The notes beneath the pieces were generated by a model that worked only from the letters and a program-made list of their open reading frames with translations, ran no database searches and was not told the DNA's origin. From contig JAFYZT010000011.1 of assembly GCA_017548605.1 (NCBI GenBank), positions 34,306 to 98,305 of the forward strand: a DNA stretch of 64,000 nt, read 5' to 3'. This DNA is from Prevotella sp. (lineage in GTDB: Bacteria > Bacteroidota > Bacteroidia > Bacteroidales > Bacteroidaceae). Shown here piece by piece: positions 58,466 through 64,000 of this stretch (position 1 is its first letter; every line of letters starts with the position of its first letter). The translations under genes were made by a program, and so were the position numbers.

Positions 58466-58495
58466 ATTATAAGATTAAAAAATTAAAAGATTATA
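58466..58495 (+). repeat. GATTAAAA-type array
   Basis: AAGATTAAAAAATTAAAAGATT block after the TlpA-like gene; repeated again at 58540-58556. It leads into the GGTTGGGACA element. Confidence 0.65.
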
Positions 58496-58501
58496 ATAAT
58501 A

Positions 58502-58531
58502 GAGGTTGGGACAATATTTAACAAACCACCC
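58502..58531 (+). repeat. GGTTGGGACA...AAACCACCC element, copy 2
   Basis: Near copy of 2130-2160; a third, partial copy (GAGGTTAGGACA) starts at 58562. Confidence 0.65.
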
Positions 58532-58647
58532 CCATGGAAGATTAAAAGATTAGATAAAAATAGAGGTTAGGACACTCCTCCATTGGAAAAGGAGGGGAAT
58601 GTTATAGAGAAAAAGAGTTAGATTGTTATAAGAAGACTGTTATAAAT

Positions 58648-58679
58648 CAAAAGCGAGGTGCAATTGCACCTCGCTTTTG
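58648..58679. terminator. Bidirectional terminator, perfect palindrome
   Basis: CAAAAGCGAGGTGCAA and its exact complement, between convergent genes. Confidence 0.85.
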
Positions 58680-58711
58680 ATTATTGAGTGTTGTAATTAT
58701 ATTATGATATT

Positions 58712-61267
58712 TTATAACCAGCGGACATAACAGAAGTCCTGACGGTGAGGCAGTTTGTCGTTCTTGGGGAACATACGCGCTGCAATCTTGTAGGTACCAG
58801 CTGTATCCGGCTCGTCGGTCATCTCGAAAGTATAGAGATTGGCCTCTTTCTTCACCAATTTGAATGGTATCACCTTCGCCACATGTTCGGCACCGTTATT
58901 GTCAGTAGCAACTACCACCAATTCAAGTCCGATGGCATCGTCGAGTCCTTGTTCGTCAATTACATACTTAACGTGGAAAGGTACGCCTGTTTCCAATCCC
59001 GTCTCCACCGTCGTTGCTTCTGCGGAAACTACACTGATGGCATCCCAACGTTCTGCCACCGTCTCTTTCCAAGCTGCTATTTCCTTGGCAAGCATGTTAC
59101 CATTGGCCTGCAGTTTGGCGGAACGTTTTGCCAACTTGTTATAGAACTTCGAATAGTAGTCGTCAAGCTGTCGCTTCATGGTGTAATGCGGAGCGATGGT
59201 AGCGATGGAGTTCTTGATGGTCTTCACCCAACCTGTGCTATAACCCTTCTTGTTCTTGTCGTAATAGAGAGGAATGATCTCGTTTTCGAGCAGTCCATAG
59301 ATAGTGGCTGCGTCGAGTTGGTCTTGATAGGCTTGGTTCTCGTAGGTACGTTTCTCCGTGAGAGCCCAACCGGCACCCTCGCGGTAACCTTCAAGCCACC
59401 ATCCATCGAGCACGGAGAGGTTGACCACACCATTCATCTCAGCCTTTTCACCAGATGTTCCCGATGCCTCAAGCGGACGGGTAGGCGTATTCATCCAGAT
59501 ATCGACACCCGACACCAGTCGGCGTGCGAGTTGGAAGTCATAATCCTCGAGGAAGATGATTTTGCCCAAGAACTCTGGCCGTTGGCTAATTTCATATATT
59601 TTCTTGATAAGGCCTTGACCGGCACCATCGGCGGGGTGTGCCTTACCCGAGAAGATGAACTGTACCGGATGCTCGGGATCATTGACGATTTTTGCAAGAC
59701 GGTCGAGGTCGGTGAAGAGCAGGTGAGCCCTCTTATATGTGGCAAAGCGTCGGCAGAAGCCAATCATCAGCGCATTGGAATTGATTTTCTGCAGCAGAGA
59801 AACGACGCGTGAGGGGTCGCCTTGGTTCTTGAGCCATGTCTCACGGAACTTGTCACGTATATATTTGACAAGTTTCTCCTTGAGTGCCATCCTCGTTTTC
59901 CAAATCTCCTCGTCGGGCACATCATAAATGGCATGCCAAATCTGCTCGTTAGACTGGTCGCTCATGAACGACTCGTCGAAATATTTGGCATAGAGTTTTC
60001 TCCATTCCGTGGCAGCCCATGACGGGAAGTGAACACCATTGGTAACATATCCCACATGGTTTTCCTCGGGATAATAGCCTTGCCAGATAGGAGCGAACAT
60101 TTTCTGGCTCACCCATCCGTGAAGTTTACTCACACCGTTCACCTCCTGACAGGTATTACAAGCGAAGGTGGACATGCTGAATTTCTCAGAGTGGTCGTTG
60201 GGGTTCTGTCGTCCCATGCCGATGAACTCATCCCAAGAGATGCCAAGCATGGCAGGATAGCCACTCATGTATTTTCCGAACAATCCTTCGTCGAAATAGT
60301 CGTGTCCGGCAGGCACCGGTGTGTGGCAGGTGTAAAGGCCCGAAGCACGCACCAGTTCCATAGCCTGGTTGAATGACAAGCCTTCTTGTACATAGTCGCA
60401 CAGTCTTTGCAGGTTGCATAGAGCGGCATGTCCTTCATTGCAATGATATATCTGTTTCTTTATACCCAGTTTTTTCAGTGTCAACATACCACCGATACCC
60501 AGGAGGATTTCCTGTTTGAGACGGTTCTCCCAGTCGCCGCCATAGAGCGAGTGAGTAATCGGTTTGTCAAACTCCGAGTTCATCTCATTGTCGGTATCGA
60601 GCAGGTAGAGCGAGATGCGTCCTACATTTACTCTCCATACGTAGGCGTGCACCTGATAATTCATATAAGGTACATCGACGACGAGAGGATTACCCTCAGC
60701 GTCGAGCTGCCTTTCTATGGGCAGAGAATTGAAGTTCTGCGCCTCGTAGTTGGCTATCTGCTGTCCTTCCATGTTCAGTGACTGACGGAAGTACCCAAAG
60801 CGATAAAGGAATCCCACGGCACACATGTCCACATTGCTGTCGGAAGCCTCCTTGAGGTAATCGCCGGCCAACATACCGAGACCGCCGGAATATATCTTGA
60901 GGACTTGGTTAAGACCGTATTCCATGCTGAAATATGCCACGGAAGGTCTCTTGGTGTCCGGTTTAACATCCATATATTTGCGGAACAGGTCGTAAACCTC
61001 TTTGACCTTTTTCATGATGGCCTTGTCTTTCACCAGTTCCTCTTTTCTATCGTAGCTGAGACGTTCCAGTAACATTACGGGGTTGTGTCCCACCTCTTCA
61101 TACAAATCTTCATCCAAGCTTTTCCAGAGATTTCTGGCCTGATAGTTCCAAGCCCACCACATGTTATGTGCCATTTCATCGAGGCACTGTAATTGTTGTG
61201 GCAGACGCGATTTCACCGCAACCTCCTTCCATTGAGGAGTATTCACGTAATCTGCTTTGATTTTCAT
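58712..61267 (-). CDS. glgP: Alpha-glucan (glycogen/starch) phosphorylase
   Basis: 851 aa GT35 enzyme releasing glucose 1-phosphate from glycogen. The N-terminal DUF3417-like segment ('[20 protein letters not shown]') marks the shorter AgpA-type phosphorylase group; '[30 protein letters not shown]' (cut: [18 protein letters not shown]) and the PLP-lysine segment '[15 protein letters not shown]' are typical. The last ~100 residues form an added beta domain. It follows the glycogen synthase gene on the same strand by 46 bp, so synthesis and breakdown enzymes are encoded together. Confidence 0.94.
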   Translation of the reverse strand: MKIKADYVNTPQWKEVAVKSRLPQQLQCLDEMAHNMWWAWNYQARNLWKSLDEDLYEEVGHNPVMLLERLSYDRKEELVKDKAIMKKVKEVYDLFRKYMDVKPDTKRPSVAYFSMEYGLNQVLKIYSGGLGMLAGDYLKEASDSNVDMCAVGFLYRFGYFRQSLNMEGQQIANYEAQNFNSLPIERQLDAEGNPLVVDVPYMNYQVHAYVWRVNVGRISLYLLDTDNEMNSEFDKPITHSLYGGDWENRLKQEILLGIGGMLTLKKLGIKKQIYHCNEGHAALCNLQRLCDYVQEGLSFNQAMELVRASGLYTCHTPVPAGHDYFDEGLFGKYMSGYPAMLGISWDEFIGMGRQNPNDHSEKFSMSTFACNTCQEVNGVSKLHGWVSQKMFAPIWQGYYPEENHVGYVTNGVHFPSWAATEWRKLYAKYFDESFMSDQSNEQIWHAIYDVPDEEIWKTRMALKEKLVKYIRDKFRETWLKNQGDPSRVVSLLQKINSNALMIGFCRRFATYKRAHLLFTDLDRLAKIVNDPEHPVQFIFSGKAHPADGAGQGLIKKIYEISQRPEFLGKIIFLEDYDFQLARRLVSGVDIWMNTPTRPLEASGTSGEKAEMNGVVNLSVLDGWWLEGYREGAGWALTEKRTYENQAYQDQLDAATIYGLLENEIIPLYYDKNKKGYSTGWVKTIKNSIATIAPHYTMKRQLDDYYSKFYNKLAKRSAKLQANGNMLAKEIAAWKETVAERWDAISVVSAEATTVETGLETGVPFHVKYVIDEQGLDDAIGLELVVVATDNNGAEHVAKVIPFKLVKKEANLYTFEMTDEPDTAGTYKIAARMFPKNDKLPHRQDFCYVRWL

Positions 61268-61286
61268 ATATGTTATTTTTAATTGG

Positions 61287-61312
61287 GAGTTAAAATGGAA
61301 GTTAAATTTGTA
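61287..61312 (+). repeat. GGGAGTTAAAA units between glycogen genes
   Basis: Two units (GGGAGTTAAAATGGAAGTTA) in the glycogen synthase-phosphorylase spacer. Confidence 0.55.
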
Positions 61313-61313
61313 G

Positions 61314-62981
61314 TTATAGTTGTTGGTTCATTCTTTGTTGTGCCTTTCGCAGTGCGATGTCGTAAGCTTCATAATAGTAAGTTATGAAATGGCTCCAAAG
61401 GGCTTTCTCCGACAGTTTCTCAGCATTACTTCTGGCTTTTCTCACCTGATAATCACTGAATTTGGAAAATTCAACGACAGTGTCTTTGATAGCATCGGCC
61501 ACTTCAGAATAATTATAGTCTGTGCGATGTATTACCTTCACGCCATCGATGATATTGTTTTTCTGTTTGTTCTCGTTGAGGGCCCACAGTCCGAATCCTG
61601 CCAGGTCGGTTGTGACACATGGCACTTTGAAAGCCACGGCCTCGAGTGGTGTATATCCCCACGGCTCATAATAAGAAGGATAAATGCACAGGTCTTTGCC
61701 GAGCACAAGGTCATAGTAAGACATATTCAGTATGCCATCGTCGCCAGTGAGGTAACATGGAAGGAAGATGAGTTTCACCTTGTCTTCCTTTCTATTCCAC
61801 ATATTCAGGAACTTCAGCATACCGAGTACGTTATCATGACTCATGTTGTGCAACCAGTGGGTCACGAGGGGTACTTCAAGTGGTGTGTCGTATCGTTTGT
61901 TGGTATTGAGTCGTTCCACGAGGTCTTTTCTCGGTTCTCCCACCCATCCCGGCACCTCGATAAACGCCAGTACCGTCTTTTCGAGCTCGTTCACCCTGAG
62001 CAGTCTGTTCATCGCCTCGATGTACACATCGACCCCTTTGTTGCGGAATTCGTATCTTCCACTGGTGGAAACGATGAGTACGTTATCGTCGAGGGCTGTT
62101 CCCATCAGGGCGTTGGCCATGTCGATAAGCTTCTTACGCGCTGCTTTCCTTTTCTTGGTGAATGCCGCCCCTTTTGGCACGAAATTATTTTCGAACCCAT
62201 TCGGGAGGATAACATCGACCGGTTTGTCGAGCAGTTCCTTGCATTCATTTGCCGTTATCTCACTAACAGTCGTGAAGCAGTCGACATGATGAGCCGTTTG
62301 TTTCTCGATGGAGTGCTTGCTCTGCATATTGAGTTCACCGGCCATTTGGTCGCCATTGTAGGCAAACAGGTAGTCATACAGCGGTTTATTATTTCCCGCA
62401 ATACTTCTTCCTATGCTTGTAGCATGGGTAGTGAAAAGCGTGGCTATCTGCGGTAGTTCATGCTGTATATACAGCAGTCCCAATCCGGTCATCCATTCAT
62501 TGCCGTGGAACACCACTTTCTTTGTTTCGTCGAGGTTGTTCTTATAGAAGCTCTCCACGACTTTTGCAGCAGCATAGGAGAACATAGACGCCTCGTCGTA
62601 GTCACCATAAGCATGGAGACTGTCCACCTGATAGCATTCCCACAAATGTCCATAGATAGCATCTTTCATCTGGTAGAAAGGCGTAAAGTCGACAAGTATG
62701 GCCACGGGCAGCCCGGGCACGTCCCATCTACCCACCTTTACACGAAGGCCTTCTTCTTCCGCCTTTTCTTTCCATTGTGCGAAAAGGTTTTTGTCCTCTT
62801 TGAAATAAGGGCTGTTTTTTTCTTTCCAACAATCGGGTCCTATAAAGACTATTCTGTCTTCCATTGCTTCTTGCAATGTCTTGGCCCTTGTTGAAAGGAC
62901 AGTATAAATTCCTCCTACCTTATTACAAACTTCCCAACTTGCTTCAAAAATATAATCGGGAAATAAAAGATTTTTTGCCAT
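61314..62981 (-). CDS. Glycogen synthase, GT3-like (eukaryote-type)
   Basis: 555 aa. '[22 protein letters not shown]' at the N-terminus (KVGGI nucleotide-sugar loop), '[20 protein letters not shown]' (cut), '[16 protein letters not shown]' and the C-terminal '[15 protein letters not shown]' E-x7-E motif place it with the GT3/glycogen synthase family typical of Bacteroidota rather than bacterial GlgA. It transfers glucose from UDP- or ADP-glucose to glycogen. Likely first gene of an operon with glgP; a TATCTTTG box on the minus strand is at 63011-63018. Confidence 0.92.
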   Translation of the reverse strand: MAKNLLFPDYIFEASWEVCNKVGGIYTVLSTRAKTLQEAMEDRIVFIGPDCWKEKNSPYFKEDKNLFAQWKEKAEEEGLRVKVGRWDVPGLPVAILVDFTPFYQMKDAIYGHLWECYQVDSLHAYGDYDEASMFSYAAAKVVESFYKNNLDETKKVVFHGNEWMTGLGLLYIQHELPQIATLFTTHATSIGRSIAGNNKPLYDYLFAYNGDQMAGELNMQSKHSIEKQTAHHVDCFTTVSEITANECKELLDKPVDVILPNGFENNFVPKGAAFTKKRKAARKKLIDMANALMGTALDDNVLIVSTSGRYEFRNKGVDVYIEAMNRLLRVNELEKTVLAFIEVPGWVGEPRKDLVERLNTNKRYDTPLEVPLVTHWLHNMSHDNVLGMLKFLNMWNRKEDKVKLIFLPCYLTGDDGILNMSYYDLVLGKDLCIYPSYYEPWGYTPLEAVAFKVPCVTTDLAGFGLWALNENKQKNNIIDGVKVIHRTDYNYSEVADAIKDTVVEFSKFSDYQVRKARSNAEKLSEKALWSHFITYYYEAYDIALRKAQQRMNQQL

Positions 62982-63283
62982 TCAAAAGTCATGTACTACA
63001 ATAACCGCTGCAAAGATACTTAAAAAATAGTAAAAAGTAACATATCAATGCTTTATTTTTCGCAATGTACCTCATTTCTTGATTTATAATATTTCAATTT
63101 TCTAAAGAGAGACGGCACCTCAACCATCCATCATTAACCCCATCATTTTTGGAATATCTTTGTTTTAGTTAAAATTCTATCGCCCGAAAAAGTAAATTCA
63201 TTCACATTTCCCTCGCATAATCGAAATTTTGCACTATCTTTGCGGCGTTGAACTAACATTGTAGCACAAAAACCGAACATCAC
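62982..63283. other. Divergent intergenic region
   Basis: 302 bp, AT-rich. Contains TATCTTTG boxes on the minus strand (63011-63018) and plus strand (63155-63162 and 63235-63242). No gene recognised. Confidence 0.5.
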
Positions 63284-63718
63284 ATGCGAAAAACGTTCAT
63301 ATACACTTTGCTGGTGAGTCTTTTCCTCATTGTCAGCCAGTCGATGCGGGCACAGGATAATGTCCGTCCGTTTGAGGGAAAGTATTACAACGAAGAATAT
63401 CAGGTTTATCTTCATTTGAACTTTTATGACAAAGACATGGAGGTAAGCGGACAAGAGTATTTAGGTCCTCTGCCCGGCTATTTCAGTGCCAAGCGTGATA
63501 CTCGTCTGTGGATGATTGTAGAAGCAGAGTTAATCAATGAAAGCAAAGCTCACACCACATTCATCAATGACTTTGGCAGTGAAGATTTTGAGGCGGATTT
63601 AACCATAGGCAAAGATGGCAGCTTAACTTTGAAGCGCCTCGAAGGTTCAACACTGAAGATTGTTGTTAACAATAAGTATGTGAAATTGCCCAAGGAAGTG
63701 GTATTTAAGAGGGAATAG
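63284..63718 (+). CDS. Small secreted protein of unknown function
   Basis: 144 aa with signal peptide (MRKTFIYTLLVSLFLIVSQSMRAQ). The mature part is a beta-rich ~120-residue domain ('FEGKYYNEEYQVYLHLNFYD', 'SGQEYLGPLPGYFSAKRDTR', 'DGSLTLKRLEGSTLKIV'), probably a lipocalin-like or jelly-roll fold; I recognise no named family. A TATCTTTG box at 63235-63242 is a likely promoter. It lies next to the rrn operon end. Confidence 0.78.
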   Translation: MRKTFIYTLLVSLFLIVSQSMRAQDNVRPFEGKYYNEEYQVYLHLNFYDKDMEVSGQEYLGPLPGYFSAKRDTRLWMIVEAELINESKAHTTFINDFGSEDFEADLTIGKDGSLTLKRLEGSTLKIVVNNKYVKLPKEVVFKRE

Positions 63719-63719
63719 T

Positions 63720-63786
63720 GGAGGTATAGTGGCTATAGATACTATAGATGCTATAGAAGCTATAGATGCTATAGATGCTATAGAGA
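63720..63786 (+). repeat. GCTATAGAT tandem array near 5S rRNA
   Basis: Seven to eight 9-bp units (GCTATAGAT, ACTATAGAT, GCTATAGAA). Same family as 18699-18800. Confidence 0.82.
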
Positions 63787-63818
63787 ACTGTAGCAGCCTC
63801 AGCCAGGAGGAAAACCCC

Positions 63819-63857
63819 AAAAAACGAAGGAAGCGCACCCGTGAAGGATGCGCTTCC
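63819..63857 (-). terminator. rrn operon terminator
   Basis: On the minus strand GGAAGCGCA-N11-TGCGCTTCC followed by TTCGTTTTTT, just behind the 5S gene. Confidence 0.88.
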
Positions 63858-63869
63858 CGTATGAAAAAG

Positions 63870-63982
63870 GGGGCGGCTACCTACTCTCCCGCATTGCATT
63901 GCAGTACCATCGGCGCAAGCGGGCTTAACTTCTCTGTTCGGGATGGGAAGAGGTGGGACCCCGCCGCGATAACCACCCGGTA
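63870..63982 (-). rRNA. rrf: 5S ribosomal RNA
   Basis: Minus strand contains the conserved 5S core CCCATCCCGAACAGAGAAG and AAGCCCGC, GATGGTACTGC, GGGAGAGTAGGTAGCCGCC. It is the last gene of an rrn operon whose 23S gene should lie beyond 64000. Ends are approximate. Confidence 0.95.
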
Positions 63983-64000
63983 TGGGGGACACGTCGCGAG

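Overview
The window looks like a chromosome segment of a Bacteroidales bacterium, most likely Prevotellaceae (Prevotella/Segatella-like). The evidence is the TTTG-N19-20-TAnnTTTG promoters ahead of many genes, the near absence of Shine-Dalgarno sites, type IX-like C-terminal sorting tails, a GldE homologue beside ssb, an OMPP1/FadL 'hemin receptor', a PPi-dependent phosphofructokinase, a eukaryote-like glycogen synthase with an alpha-glucan phosphorylase, and a DUF4465 protein behind a cobalamin riboswitch. This genus assignment is inference; no 16S rRNA lies in the window.

Layout. 1-5.1 kb: end of a MATE exporter gene, a GH5 lipoprotein, an unknown lipoprotein, a nitroreductase lipoprotein and a Tat-exported flavin reductase. 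5.1-8.3 kb: an Lrp/AsnC regulator divergent from O-acetylhomoserine sulfhydrylase and cysteine synthase, i.e. sulfur amino acid synthesis. 8.4-15 kb: a TonB-dependent receptor, then a secreted small protein, a Cthe_2159-type beta-helix protein and a LytS/LytTR two-component system. 15.3-22.5 kb: uronate isomerase, asparaginase, rubrerythrin, endonuclease III, an OmpH-like lipoprotein, a small membrane protein, aminoacyl-histidine dipeptidase and a lipoprotein. 22.5-27.6 kb: DUF4465 protein with its cobalamin riboswitch, an ECF sigma factor and HtpG. 27.6-32.3 kb: a hairpin-rich intergenic region, tRNA-Lys, a DUF2238 membrane protein, an OMPP1 porin and a Gly/Ser/Tyr-rich secreted protein. 32.4-47.4 kb: PrmA, GH25 lysozyme, Pfp, an acyltransferase, a large amidase-like protein, a radical SAM protein (YgiQ), a PP2C-like protein, then a long minus-strand unit of four tRNAs, an unknown gene, ssb, gldE, a phosphopantetheinyl transferase and a phytase-like esterase.

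47.6-54.2 kb is a decayed Mu-type prophage island holding only head and tail genes: gpG, gpF, portal, a second gpF type, a second gpF copy, tail chaperones and two tape-measure starts. There is no integrase, transposase or terminase. Two gpF copies share a conserved core but carry unrelated C-terminal domains that resemble the toxin/nuclease tails of polymorphic systems, and a near-identical ~71-bp promoter-bearing repeat lies 60-80 bp behind each. Four small membrane-protein genes are inserted against the direction of the structural genes, and at least two of them have their own promoter. This cassette architecture is the best candidate here for a poorly described system.

54.2-64 kb: carboxynorspermidine decarboxylase, a ThiE/TenI-like protein, PRPP synthetase, a TlpA-like protein lacking its second active-site cysteine, glycogen phosphorylase and glycogen synthase, a small secreted protein, and a 5S rRNA gene marking the end of an rrn operon that continues beyond the window.

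A second theme runs across the whole window. Intergenic spaces are filled with several families of short degenerate tandem arrays (units like GATTAAAA, GGAAGTTAAA, GGTAAAAA, GCTATAGAT, GAGTGATGAGTTAC) and CCCTCC/GGGAGG palindromes. The purine-rich arrays all have the purine strand on the + strand whatever the direction of nearby genes, and several have run into coding sequence (nspC, nth, ygiQ, a Glu-rich protein, the phage genes).
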